The notes: generated by a model from the letters alone, not told the origin. A stretch of 14,951 nucleotides of DNA from DATEEW01 sp035273665 (GCA_035273665.1 DATEOW010000190.1:1-14951); one strand, 5' to 3'. Counted from the first letter of the stretch, positions 5,664 through 13,842 are shown. A program made the numbers and translations.

Positions 5664-8111
5664 ATGAGCCAACACGGCGATCCTCCCCACGCCGGCCATG
5701 ACCACAGCCGCCATGCTGACCACCAGCATGGCGGCCAGGTCAATGGATCGGTACAGAGCGCCGCACCGGCGGCAGAGGCGACGCCTGCGCACGGTTGCTG
5801 CGCGGGTCATCTCTCCGCAAGTGAAGATGTGGCGAAGCCGTACCTCGATCCGGTTTGCGGAATGAAGGTCGCGGCAAGCGCAGACAAATCAGTGATGCAT
5901 GCCGGCGAGACGTATTACTTCTGCAGCGCGCATTGCGTGGCGAAGTTCAAGACTGATCCGGAGGGTTATCTCAAGCCAAAGACTGAGACGCCCGCCATTG
6001 AAGCGCCTGCGGGCACCATCTATTCATGCCCCATGCACCCGGAGGTGCAGCAGGATCGTCCGGGCGTTTGCCCCAAGTGCGGCATGGCACTCGAGCCGAT
6101 CATGCCGAGCCTCGATGAAGAGGAAAATCCCGAGCTGCGCGACTTCAGGCACCGCTTCTGGTGGACGCTGCCGTTGACGATTGTTGTTACGACCCTTGCT
6201 ATGGCCGGCCATCGCCTGTTTCCGGGCGGCCTCCCGTACCAGAGCTGGATCGAGTTCGCGCTATCGGCGCCGGTCGTCCTGTGGTCCGGCTGGCCATTTT
6301 TCGAGCGCGGGCTGGCTTCCATCAAGAATCGCAGCCCGAACATGTGGACGCTCATTGGCCTTGGCGTTGCGGCGGCCTTTCTCTATAGCGTTGTCGCCAC
6401 CTTAGCACCGGGCTTGTTTCCGGAAGCGTTCATGGCGCATGGCCGTATCGGCGTGTACTACGAGGCGGCTGCGGTAATCGTATCGCTCACTTTGCTAGGC
6501 CAAGTGCTGGAGCTTCGCGCACGGTCGCAAACCTCCGCTGCGATCAAGTCGCTATTAGGTCTCGCGCCGAAAACTGCACGGCGTATCAACGCCGACGGCA
6601 CGGAAGAGGATGTCGCGCTTACACACGTTCATGTCGGCGACCAACTTCGCGTCCGTCCGGGCGAAAAAGTCCCCGTCGATGGCGTTGTGGTCGATGGTTC
6701 CAGCAGCGTCGACGAGTCCATGCTGACAGGCGAGCCGATGCCCGTTACTAAACGTCCTGGTGATCGGGTGATCGGCGCGACGATGAACACCAATGGTTCG
6801 CTGACGATTCGCTCCGAAAAAGTCGGCTCGCAAACCGTTCTTTCACAAATCGTCCAAATGGTGGCCCAGGCGCAGCGCTCGCGCGCGCCGATGCAGCGTC
6901 TCGCCGACGTCGTAGCGGGCTACTTTGTCGTCGTGGTGATTTCCATTGCGGTCTTGACGCTGCTTGGATGGGGCTTTTTTGGACCGGAGCCAAGCTGGGT
7001 CTTCGGCTTCATCAATGCGGTGGCCGTGCTGATCATTGCCTGCCCGTGTGCGCTGGGTCTGGCAACGCCAATGTCGATCATGGTTGCCACCGGCAAGGCC
7101 GCGACAAACGGTGTGCTGTTCAGAGACGCCGCAGCGATCGAACATATGCGTAAGGTCGATACGCTCATTGTCGACAAGACAGGCACGTTGACCGAAGGGC
7201 GGCCGTCCTTCAGGGACGTCATCGGCACCGGCCGCTTCGCCAGTGAAGAGGTGTTGCGGCTCGCTGCGAGCCTGGATCAGGGTAGCGAGCATCCTTTGGC
7301 CGATGCGATTGTTCGCGAGGCGCGTGCCCGGTCGATGTCACTTTCTACGGTGAGCGATTTCGAGTCTGGTACGGGTATCGGCGTGCGCGGCAAGGTGGAC
7401 GACCTGCGTCTCGCGCTCGGCAATACGGCGCTCATGCAGACCGAAGGCGTTGCGACCGAAGCGCTGAACGCTGATGCCGAACGGCTGCGCGGCGAGGGCG
7501 CCAGCGTCATGTACTTGGCCGTCAACGGAGAAGCGGCGGGGCTGCTTGCGGTTGCCGATGCAATCAAAGCGACAACGCCTCAGGCATTGGAAGCGCTCAA
7601 GCGCGAAGGCATTCGGGTCATCATGGCTACCGGCGATGGACTGACGACAGCGAAAGCGGTCGGCGCGAAGTTGGGTATCGACGAAGTGCATGGCGAAGTG
7701 AAGCCCGCGGACAAGCTCGCGCTCGTCGATGCGTTGCAGAAGCAAGGCAGGATCGTTGCGATGGCGGGCGACGGCATCAATGACGCGCCGGCCCTCGCGA
7801 AGGCGAATGTCGGCGTCGCGATGGGAACCGGTACCGACGTGGCGATGAACAGTGCCCAAGTGACTTTGGTAAAGGGCGATCTGCTCGGCATTGCTCGTGC
7901 GCGGACCCTTTCTCACGCAACGATTCGCAATATGCGACAAAACTTGCTGTTCGCTTTCATCTATAACGCGGCCGGCGTGCCCATTGCGGCCGGATTGCTG
8001 TATCCAATCACGGGATGGTTACTGTCACCGCTGATCGCAGCACTGGCGATGAGCTTAAGCAGCGTGTCCGTGATTACAAACGCGCTTCGCCTCCGCAACG
8101 CGAAGATGTGA
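5664..8111 (+). CDS. Cu(I)-exporting P1B-1 ATPase with YHS and CPMHP metal-binding modules
   Basis: An 815-residue inner-membrane pump that expels Cu(I) (possibly Ag(I)) using ATP. The N-terminus is His-rich (HAGHDHSRHADHQH, then CC at 45-46), followed by a YHS domain (about 60-103: D-P-V-C-G-M, Y-F-C-S-x-x-C) and a small Cys/His module (119-145: C-P-M-H-P-E-V, C-P-K-C-G-M), in place of the usual HMA domains; SilP- and CopF-like pumps share this layout. Core motifs are intact: T-G-E-P actuator (355-358), C460-P-C462 in the membrane, phosphorylated D504-K-T-G-T, S-E-H-P (541-544), G-D-G-I-N-D (702-707). Membrane residues Y767-N768 and M796-x2-S-S mark the Cu(I) group. Second gene after the MerR promoter; the next gene starts 6 bases later. 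Confidence 0.95.
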   Translation: MSQHGDPPHAGHDHSRHADHQHGGQVNGSVQSAAPAAEATPAHGCCAGHLSASEDVAKPYLDPVCGMKVAASADKSVMHAGETYYFCSAHCVAKFKTDPEGYLKPKTETPAIEAPAGTIYSCPMHPEVQQDRPGVCPKCGMALEPIMPSLDEEENPELRDFRHRFWWTLPLTIVVTTLAMAGHRLFPGGLPYQSWIEFALSAPVVLWSGWPFFERGLASIKNRSPNMWTLIGLGVAAAFLYSVVATLAPGLFPEAFMAHGRIGVYYEAAAVIVSLTLLGQVLELRARSQTSAAIKSLLGLAPKTARRINADGTEEDVALTHVHVGDQLRVRPGEKVPVDGVVVDGSSSVDESMLTGEPMPVTKRPGDRVIGATMNTNGSLTIRSEKVGSQTVLSQIVQMVAQAQRSRAPMQRLADVVAGYFVVVVISIAVLTLLGWGFFGPEPSWVFGFINAVAVLIIACPCALGLATPMSIMVATGKAATNGVLFRDAAAIEHMRKVDTLIVDKTGTLTEGRPSFRDVIGTGRFASEEVLRLAASLDQGSEHPLADAIVREARARSMSLSTVSDFESGTGIGVRGKVDDLRLALGNTALMQTEGVATEALNADAERLRGEGASVMYLAVNGEAAGLLAVADAIKATTPQALEALKREGIRVIMATGDGLTTAKAVGAKLGIDEVHGEVKPADKLALVDALQKQGRIVAMAGDGINDAPALAKANVGVAMGTGTDVAMNSAQVTLVKGDLLGIARARTLSHATIRNMRQNLLFAFIYNAAGVPIAAGLLYPITGWLLSPLIAALAMSLSSVSVITNALRLRNAKM

Positions 8112-8117
8112 AGAACC

Positions 8118-8441
8118 ATGACGCACGTCGTACTCGATCAATGCATACGATGCAAATACACCGACTGCGTCGATGTGTGTCCTGTGGATGCGTTTCGTGA
8201 AGGATCAAACATGCTCGCTATCGACCCGGACGATTGCATCGACTGCGGACTGTGCATTCCGGAGTGCCCGGTGAATGCCATCGTCGTGGAAGAAGACGTG
8301 CCGCCGAGCGCGCGGGAATTGATTGCTCTAAATGCAGAGTTAGCGAAACACTGGCCTGCAATCGTGCAGGGGAAGCTGCCGCTACCAGATTCTGATACAT
8401 GGGCTCGGGTGGATGACAAGCTTCAATACCTAGAGCGCTAG
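8118..8441 (+). CDS. fdxA: 7Fe-8S ferredoxin (FdxA-type)
   Basis: The 107-residue protein matches the Azotobacter FdI/FdxA family in length and motif. C9, C17 and C50 should bind the 3Fe-4S cluster and C21, C40, C43 and C46 the 4Fe-4S cluster (C-I-R-C-K-Y-T-D-C-V-D-V-C-P, then C-I-D-C-G-L-C-I-P-E-C-P). C12 is conserved but not a ligand. The free Cys usually at position 24-25 is Ala here, which removes a reactive thiol without touching a ligand. It is a low-potential cytoplasmic electron carrier. The start lies 6 bases past the ATPase stop, so it belongs to the copper operon; Cu(I) attacks Fe-S clusters, so it could be a replacement carrier, or serve low-oxygen metabolism. That role is inferred. 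Confidence 0.9.
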   Translation: MTHVVLDQCIRCKYTDCVDVCPVDAFREGSNMLAIDPDDCIDCGLCIPECPVNAIVVEEDVPPSARELIALNAELAKHWPAIVQGKLPLPDSDTWARVDDKLQYLER

Positions 8442-8488
8442 CACCATGGATCTGATCTTTTCTAAGTCAATCAAATGAGGAGTCCTTC

Positions 8489-8743
8489 GTGAACCATGAT
8501 TCGCACCATCAGGAGCATCAAGTACCCGGGCCCGCCGAAGCCCCGACCAGCCAACGCGCTAAGTGGGTCCTGATCGGCTTCGTAGCCATAGCCGCATTCT
8601 TTTTATTTCTGGAGCATCGCGCTCACCTTAGCCCGATCCTGCCTTATGCGCTCCTGGCCCTTTGTCCGCTCATGCATCTGTTCCATGGACATGGCAACCA
8701 TGGCGGTCATAGTGATAAAAACGATCAAGGCGGTCAACGATGA
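8489..8743 (+). CDS. DUF2933-type small membrane protein, His-rich ends
   Basis: This 84-residue protein starts with GTG, supported by GAGGAG 6 bases upstream. It has a His-rich N-terminus (MNHDSHHQEH), two hydrophobic segments (about 26-42 and 48-63) and a His/Gly tail (LFHGHGNHGGH), the layout of DUF2933 proteins. These are common in metal-resistance islands but have no assigned reaction; both His ends fall on the same side if the two helices form a hairpin, so it may offer a metal-binding patch at the inner membrane. Its stop overlaps the start of the next gene (ATGA), indicating translational coupling. Confidence 0.8.
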   Translation: MNHDSHHQEHQVPGPAEAPTSQRAKWVLIGFVAIAAFFLFLEHRAHLSPILPYALLALCPLMHLFHGHGNHGGHSDKNDQGGQR

Positions 8744-9417
8744 GCCCAGAAAACGCCCCGGCCTACGGCCTTTGGTCGCTGGCAATCATCAACAGCCTCG
8801 TTTTCATCATCTTTGCATTCAGCTTCGCGCGCCCCAAGACCAAGCGCGATTGGCGAACCTTCGGAAGCTTCTCGGCCTTTCTGGTGGCGATGTTCACCGA
8901 GATGTACGGCTTCCCTTTCACGATTTACTTGCTGTCGGGCTGGCTGGGGACAAACTACCCGGGGATCGATTTCCTATCTCACGATGCGGGGCACCTGCTC
9001 GAAGTGATGTTTGGTTGGAGCGCCAATCCGCATTTCGGTCCTTTTCACATGGCAAGCAACCTGCTGATCTTCGGCGGCTTCATTCTGCTGTCCTATGCGT
9101 GGCCGCCTTTGCATCGAGCTCAGCAGCGCGGCGAGTTGGCGATAACCGGAATCTACGCGCGTATTCGTCACCCTCAGTACGTCGCGTTCATTCTGATCAT
9201 GTTCGGCTTTTTGCTGCAGTGGCCCACGCTACTCACATTGATCATGTTCCCCATCCTCACAGTGGTTTACGTACGCTTGGCTAGACGTGAAGAACGAGAA
9301 GCGTTGGCCGAATTTGGAGAGACATATCGACGTTACATGGCGCGCACGCCCGGTTTTCTTCCGCGCTTGGGGCAAGGTGCCCCTTCGACCCAAGAATCGA
9401 ATCACCCGATGAAATGA
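8740..9417 (+). CDS. Isoprenylcysteine carboxyl methyltransferase-like membrane protein
   Basis: A 225-residue protein with about five hydrophobic segments and the C-terminal signature of the ICMT/PEMT methyltransferase superfamily: G-I-Y-A-R-I-R-H-P-Q-Y (137-147), then E184-E185 and F-x2-x-Y-x2-Y-M (192-200) before P-G-F-L-P. The RHPxY and EE motifs form the S-adenosylmethionine site in that family. Bacteria lack prenylated CAAX proteins, so the substrate is unknown, possibly a lipid or a small thiol. It overlaps the DUF2933 gene before it and the exported peptide after it by ATGA junctions, and the DUF2933 plus methyltransferase pair recurs in metal clusters, so it may act on the envelope under metal stress. 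The family is well supported; the function is not. Confidence 0.85.
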   Translation: MSPENAPAYGLWSLAIINSLVFIIFAFSFARPKTKRDWRTFGSFSAFLVAMFTEMYGFPFTIYLLSGWLGTNYPGIDFLSHDAGHLLEVMFGWSANPHFGPFHMASNLLIFGGFILLSYAWPPLHRAQQRGELAITGIYARIRHPQYVAFILIMFGFLLQWPTLLTLIMFPILTVVYVRLARREEREALAEFGETYRRYMARTPGFLPRLGQGAPSTQESNHPMK

Positions 9418-9428
9418 AAGGAATCGCC

Positions 9429-9692
9429 GTGAAGAAATCCATCTTTGCGTTGTTGGTCGGAATTGCCGTCGCGACAACGGCTGTGCATGCGCAGGAGGTC
9501 AGTCCAAAAAAAGAGGATGCGCCGCCTGCCGCCAACCCCGACAACCCGAAGCCTCAGGACTCAAAGCCAAACGTTGGGAAACAGCCCGTCCATAAGCAAG
9601 GACATCATCACACAATCGAACACAAGTCAGACGCCAACGCACCGGTCGACCCGCCAAAGAGGCCGCTGCATGACCATCGCGAGTCCAAGTAA
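9429..9692 (+). CDS. Small exported Lys/Pro/His-rich protein of unknown function
   Basis: With the GTG at 9429 this gives 87 residues; AAAGGA lies 6 bases upstream. The earlier in-frame ATG (9414) overlaps the stop of the methyltransferase gene but has no Shine-Dalgarno. A signal peptide is clear (MKKSIFALLVGIAVATTAVHA, cleaved before Q-E-V). The mature 66 residues are predicted disordered, rich in Lys, Pro, Asn and Asp, with H-K-Q-G-H-H-H (about 62-68) and H-D-H near the end. It probably binds metal in the periplasm. No family recognised. Its stop and the next start share a base (TAATG). Confidence 0.72.
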   Translation: MKKSIFALLVGIAVATTAVHAQEVSPKKEDAPPAANPDNPKPQDSKPNVGKQPVHKQGHHHTIEHKSDANAPVDPPKRPLHDHRESK

Positions 9693-11077
9693 TGGAGCGC
9701 GGAGGCAACGAGGATCGTAGATTCAATCTTAAGTTTCTAGGCGCGGCCGGCACCGTCACCGGATCCAAGTATGTGCTCGAGGCGGGCCGGAGCACGGTAA
9801 TGGTTGACTGCGGCCTTTTCCAGGGACTCAAGCAACTCCGGCTTCGAAACCGTACAGCAATTCCGATAGACCTGTCCTCGCTTGACGCGGTACTGCTCAC
9901 CCACGGTCATCTGGACCATTCCGGATACCTGCCGGTGCTGGTCCGCGACGGCTTCAAAGGGCCGATCTTTTGCACCAAGCCCACGCGGGACTTGTGCGAG
10001 GTTCTCTTGCGCGACAGCGCGAGGCTACAGGAAGAAGAAGCTGAGTTCGCAAATCGACACGGTTTTTCGAAGCACCACCCGGCGCTGCCGCTGTATACGG
10101 TTGCCGACGCCGATCGCGCGCTTACGCATTTGCGCGCCGTGGAATTCGACGAACGGGTCGATGTGAGTCACGGGGTTACGGCGGCGTTTGTACCGGCAGG
10201 GCATATGTTGGGAGCGGCCTCCATCCGGGTCGAGGCCCAAGGTAAGTCCGTCTTATTCTCAGGGGACCTGGGACGAAACAATGATGCGCTTCTGCATCCG
10301 CCTCGCCGCGGTACTGGCGCGACCTACGTCGTCATGGAGTCCACCTACGGAAATCGGTCGCACACTCCGGGAAATGCGCAGGAGGTCTTGGCGTCAGTAT
10401 TGACGCGTACGTTCGCGCGAGGCGGCATCGTCGTCATCCCCGCTTTCGCGGTGGGCCGAGCCCAAACGCTGATGTATCTCATCCACCGAGCCAAGCAGGC
10501 GGGGCAGATTCCGGACGTGCCGGTCTATCTCGATAGCCCGATGGCGATTGATGCGACGAAGATCTTTCATCGACACAGAAAGTGGCACCGCCTAAGCGCG
10601 GAAGAATGTGAAGGTATGTGCCAAGCGGCCCGAATTGTGAACTCGGCCGACGAGTCCAAGTGGCTGGATAGCCGCCACATGCCCATGGTGATCATTGCGG
10701 GCAGTGGCATGGCGACGGGCGGACGTGTGATTCACCATATCAAGGCGCTTGGCAGCGATCCTCGCAACACGATTCTATTCGCCGGTTTTCAGGCGGCAGG
10801 AACGCGCGGCGCGGCCATGGTTGCCGGTGCGGACAGCGTGAAGATTCACGGGCAATATGTGCCGATCAAGGCCGAGGTAGTCAATCTCGACATGCTGTCG
10901 GCGCATGCGGACCGCGAAGAGCTACTCGACTGGCTTTCCAGCTTCCAAACCGCGCCCCGAAAGGTCTTCATCACACACGGCGAGCCTATAGCAGCCGACG
11001 CCTTGCGACTGGCGATCCAGGAACGGCTGGGCTGGGCCTGCGCTGTTCCCGATCACGGAGAAAACGAAGTGCTTTAG
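9692..11077 (+). CDS. Beta-CASP metallo-beta-lactamase ribonuclease (CPSF73-like)
   Basis: A 461-residue cytoplasmic enzyme of the RNA-cleaving metallo-beta-lactamase family. The two-zinc site is complete: H71-G-H73-L-D75-H76 (motif 2), H171 (A-G-H-M-L-G), D192 (S-G-D-L-G), with beta-CASP motifs A (E-S-T-Y-G, 216-220), B (G-S-G-M, 337-340, then H348-H349) and the C-terminal H405 (S-A-H-A-D) and H429 (T-H-G-E). Length is normal for bacterial members, which act as endo- or 5'-3' exoribonucleases and give 5' monophosphate products. It is coupled to the exported peptide upstream (1-base overlap) and leads the RNA/nucleotide set. Its presence inside a copper operon is odd; a role in clearing RNA under stress is inferred. 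Confidence 0.9.
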   Translation: MERGGNEDRRFNLKFLGAAGTVTGSKYVLEAGRSTVMVDCGLFQGLKQLRLRNRTAIPIDLSSLDAVLLTHGHLDHSGYLPVLVRDGFKGPIFCTKPTRDLCEVLLRDSARLQEEEAEFANRHGFSKHHPALPLYTVADADRALTHLRAVEFDERVDVSHGVTAAFVPAGHMLGAASIRVEAQGKSVLFSGDLGRNNDALLHPPRRGTGATYVVMESTYGNRSHTPGNAQEVLASVLTRTFARGGIVVIPAFAVGRAQTLMYLIHRAKQAGQIPDVPVYLDSPMAIDATKIFHRHRKWHRLSAEECEGMCQAARIVNSADESKWLDSRHMPMVIIAGSGMATGGRVIHHIKALGSDPRNTILFAGFQAAGTRGAAMVAGADSVKIHGQYVPIKAEVVNLDMLSAHADREELLDWLSSFQTAPRKVFITHGEPIAADALRLAIQERLGWACAVPDHGENEVL

Positions 11078-11121
11078 TCAGCGCTGCGTGTCAGACGCAT
11101 TTCACTAAACAAAGGAGAAAA

Positions 11122-11343
11122 ATGATGGATGGACATTACTGGGGCATGCATTTTTTCTGGTGGATATTCTGGGTCGGAATGCTCGTGGTTCTGTTTTCGC
11201 TAGCGCCGCCGGTGCCTAAGAGCCGAATGCGCACACGCCCGATGGAAATCCTGCAGCGTCGTTATGCCGCAGGTGAGATCGGCGCGGAAGAATACGAAGA
11301 GCGCAGAGCAACGCTGCTGCGGGACCGGGCTGACGATGCTTAA
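11122..11343 (+). CDS. SHOCT-domain small membrane protein
   Basis: The 73-residue peptide has an aromatic-rich transmembrane segment (about 8-30, WGMHFFWWIFWVGMLVVLF) and a C-terminal SHOCT domain (about 40-68: I-L-x-R-R-Y-A-A-G-E-I-x-x-E-E-Y-E-E-R-R-A-x-L). SHOCT domains are short helical oligomerisation or tethering modules seen at ends of membrane proteins. AAAGGAG sits 5 bases upstream of ATG 11122; the second ATG is the next codon. The stop overlaps the next gene's start by 8 bases, so the two are coupled. It might anchor or scaffold a neighbour at the membrane; that is inference. Confidence 0.85.
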   Translation: MMDGHYWGMHFFWWIFWVGMLVVLFSLAPPVPKSRMRTRPMEILQRRYAAGEIGAEEYEERRATLLRDRADDA

Positions 11344-12862
11344 AGCAGCTCCTAAACGGGGCGCATCTGGCCTGCGTTTACGGCGCATCGGCATTGACAC
11401 CTATGGCGAGCCCGTACTCTACATGCGCAGCAATTCCGAGATCTGCCGTGCCGAGGGTTTCGCCGCGCAAGCGCGCGTCGAGGTTACCGTTGCCAATCGT
11501 TCGTTGGTTTGCACGCTCCATCACACTGTAAATGGTTTGTTGCAAGAGAACGAGGTGGCCCTTTCGGAATCAGCATGGCGCGTGCTCGACGCGCATGAAG
11601 GCAGTGCCGCAACACTCGCTCATCCTCGACCCCTTGAATCGCTGAGCCATTTGCGCGCAAAGGTTTATGGGAATCGATTGGGGCAAGAGGGTTGGGATGC
11701 CATGGTGCGGGACATCGCCGCCGGACGATACTCAGAGCTGCACCTTGCGTCTTTCGTGACCGCGTGCGCGGGCGCTAAGCTCGACCTCGATGAGACCGAA
11801 TACCTTACCCGCGCAATGTTATCGGTGGGCAGCCGAATCGAATGGCCTGCGGGCGTTGTGGCCGATAAGCATTGCGTGGGGGGGCTGCCGGGCAACCGTA
11901 CGACGCTGATCGTTGTTCCGATTCTCGCTGCCTGCGGCGCCTTGATCCCCAAGACCTCGTCCAGAGCGATTACTTCGCCTGCGGGCACGGCCGATGTCAT
12001 GGAGGTGCTGGCACCGGTCGATCTGACCCTTGGCGCAATGCGCAGCGTTGTTGATCGTGAGGGGGGGTGTGTCGTCTGGGGCGGCAATGTTCAACTCAGC
12101 CCAGCCGACGACATTCTCATCCGTGTCGAGCGTCCTTTGGATTTCGATAGCGAAGCTCAACTGGTCGCCTCGGTACTGTCCAAAAAAGCGGCGGCCGGTT
12201 CAACGCATGTATTGATCGATATTCCAGTCGGCGAAACCGCCAAGGTGAGGGATGAGGCGAGCGCGAAACGTCTGGCCGAGGTGCTGACGGTCATCGGCGC
12301 ACGCATCGGCATCGCAGTGAAAGCGGTATTTTCTGACGGCACAGCGCCGGTCGGACGCGGGATGGGTCCCGCGCTTGAAGCGCGCGACGTGATGGCTGTG
12401 CTGCGCGGAAGTCCGACAGCACCGGTGGATCTTCGCGACCGCGCGTTGCATCTCGCTGCAGCACTGCTCGAATTCTGCGGCGTCGCCGAAGCGGGACAGG
12501 GCATGAGCTTGGCCAGCGCCACACTCAATTCCGGCCAAGCGCTTCGGAAATTCGAACGCATCTGCGAAGCGCAAGGCGGCCTGAGGAATATCCCAGGGGG
12601 CAGGCTCTCGCACGTCGTCGTTGCGGATCGATCAGGGTTCGTGATCGGCTTCCACAATCGCCGACTTGCTCGCGTCGCGAAACTCGCAGGCGCTCCGCGC
12701 GCAGTGACTGCCGGAATCGACGTGCACGTCGGCTTGCGATCCGAGGTCGTCGTGGGCATGCCTCTATTCACGCTTTGGGCCGAGACGCCTGGCGAGTTGC
12801 AATATGCCTTGAACTATTTCGAAGCGATTCCATGCCCGGTGACAGTGGGGGAGATTCGATGA
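11336..12862 (+). CDS. AMP/NMP phosphorylase-type thymidine phosphorylase family protein
   Basis: From ATG 11336 (508 residues, overlapping the SHOCT stop by 8 bases) this matches the archaeal-type nucleoside monophosphate phosphorylase, not the shorter DeoA: it has an extra N-terminal domain (about 1-95) and the diagnostic K178-H-C-V-G-G-L-P-G-N-R-T-T phosphate loop where DeoA has K-H-S-T-G-G-V-G-D. K-T-S-S-R-A-I-T-S-P-A-G-T-A-D (206-220) completes the site. Archaeal AMP phosphorylase turns AMP plus phosphate into adenine plus ribose 1,5-bisphosphate. Similar proteins occur in bacteria with PRPP synthetase; here that gene follows by an ATGA overlap. The usual longer frame back to 11264 runs inside the SHOCT gene. 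Preference for NMP over thymidine is inferred from the motif. Confidence 0.85.
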   Translation: MLKAAPKRGASGLRLRRIGIDTYGEPVLYMRSNSEICRAEGFAAQARVEVTVANRSLVCTLHHTVNGLLQENEVALSESAWRVLDAHEGSAATLAHPRPLESLSHLRAKVYGNRLGQEGWDAMVRDIAAGRYSELHLASFVTACAGAKLDLDETEYLTRAMLSVGSRIEWPAGVVADKHCVGGLPGNRTTLIVVPILAACGALIPKTSSRAITSPAGTADVMEVLAPVDLTLGAMRSVVDREGGCVVWGGNVQLSPADDILIRVERPLDFDSEAQLVASVLSKKAAAGSTHVLIDIPVGETAKVRDEASAKRLAEVLTVIGARIGIAVKAVFSDGTAPVGRGMGPALEARDVMAVLRGSPTAPVDLRDRALHLAAALLEFCGVAEAGQGMSLASATLNSGQALRKFERICEAQGGLRNIPGGRLSHVVVADRSGFVIGFHNRRLARVAKLAGAPRAVTAGIDVHVGLRSEVVVGMPLFTLWAETPGELQYALNYFEAIPCPVTVGEIR

Positions 12863-13749
12863 GACCGCTCCTCTTTGCCATGCCGGGGAACGAAGCGTTC
12901 GCGGCGAAGCTGCTTGGACGGCCAGGATTCGAGGCGGGCACGCTGACCTATAGACGCTTCCCTGATGGCGAGTCGTATGTGCGTATCAATGACGATGTGA
13001 AGGGACGTGACGCGGTCATCGTTTGCACGCTGGCTCGGCCAGACGAGCAATTTCTCGGCTTGTGGTACGCCGCGCAGACGCTACGCGAACTGGGCGCACG
13101 CCGGATCGCGCTGGGCGCCCCGTACCTCTGCTATATGCGGCAGGACAAGCGCTTTCAGTCCGGCGAGGCAGTGACATCGAAGCTGTTCGCCTCACTTGTT
13201 TGCGAAGCGTTTGACTATCTCATTACCGCCGACCCGCATTTGCACCGCTTTCAAGCGCTATCGGAGCTCTATCGCATCGGAACGCACACGGTCGCGACCG
13301 CTCCCGCATTGGCGGTCTGGATTCGAGAAAACGTCGACCGTCCCATCATCATCGGGCCCGATGAAGAAAGCGAGCAATGGGCGGCATCGGTTGCCGCGGC
13401 GGCCGACGCCCCGCACGTCGTGCTGAGAAAGATCCGCCATGGCGACCGTGACGTCAGCATCGATTTCTTGGATTCCACCGTACTGCGTGGGCGCACGCCC
13501 GTGTTGATCGACGACATTATTTCGTCGGGTAAAACCATGCTCGCGGTGGCGCGCCATTTACGCGCAGCCGGATACGAGCCGCCGGTGTGCATAGGCGTGC
13601 ACGGACTATTCGATGAAGAAGCTGCCAAGGACTTGATGGAAAGCGGGGTATCACGCATCGTTACTACTAACACCGTTCCACATGCCAGCAATGCGATCGA
13701 CGTCAGCATATCGTTTGTTGCGCCGCTGTTGCAGCGCTTCGCGCTCTAG
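12859..13749 (+). CDS. prs: Ribose-phosphate pyrophosphokinase (PRPP synthetase), archaeal-like
   Basis: From ATG 12859, coupled to the upstream gene by ATGA, this gives 296 residues, close to short archaeal-type enzymes. It makes PRPP from ribose 5-phosphate and ATP. Motifs in order: R-F-P-D-G-E-S-Y (ATP loop, about 34-41), Y-M-R-Q-D-K-R-F (about 92-99), A-D-P-H-L-H-R (about 122-128, archaeal form of D-L-H-S), G-P-D-E-E-S-E-Q-W, the loop R-K-I-R-H-G-D-R-D-V with the catalytic Lys/Arg, and the PRPP-binding loop L-I-D-D-I-I-S-S-G-K-T. The archaeal flavour matches its partner. It is probably a second, accessory copy of prs. In context it could refill PRPP from the phosphoribosyl product of the preceding enzyme. 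Confidence 0.9.
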   Translation: MRPLLFAMPGNEAFAAKLLGRPGFEAGTLTYRRFPDGESYVRINDDVKGRDAVIVCTLARPDEQFLGLWYAAQTLRELGARRIALGAPYLCYMRQDKRFQSGEAVTSKLFASLVCEAFDYLITADPHLHRFQALSELYRIGTHTVATAPALAVWIRENVDRPIIIGPDEESEQWAASVAAAADAPHVVLRKIRHGDRDVSIDFLDSTVLRGRTPVLIDDIISSGKTMLAVARHLRAAGYEPPVCIGVHGLFDEEAAKDLMESGVSRIVTTNTVPHASNAIDVSISFVAPLLQRFAL

Positions 13750-13785
13750 GGCAGGGTTCAATTTTGTTGCAAGAGGCGAGCAGAG

Positions 13786-13813
13786 GGCACGACAACCACC
13801 TGCGCGCCGTGCC
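13786..13813 (+). other. Inverted repeat in the gap after the PRPP synthetase gene
   Basis: GGCACG (13786-13791) and CGTGCC (13808-13813) form a 6-bp stem with a 16-base loop in the 93-base gap 13750-13842. There is no T-run, so it is not a clear terminator. The gap marks the switch to the last metal module, but no confident promoter is visible. Confidence 0.25.
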
Positions 13814-13842
13814 ACCGATGTAAGCGTATAGGGGGAATAATA

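Noticed and set aside
8442..8488. Second FNR-like box before the DUF2933 gene (GTCAATCAA)
   Set aside because: A half-site exists, but no matching half lies at the required 4-base spacing.
8646..9284. 212-codon + strand frame overlapping the DUF2933 and methyltransferase genes
   Set aside because: Both overlapped genes have family signatures and coupled starts; this frame has none.
11085..11099. Hairpin TGCGT/ACGCA after the RNase gene as a terminator
   Set aside because: Only a 5-bp stem and no T-run; the SHOCT gene follows closely, so read-through is likelier.
12157..12771. 204-codon open frame on the - strand opposite the NMP phosphorylase
   Set aside because: Low-complexity Ser/Arg/Ala-rich translation, typical of an antisense shadow.
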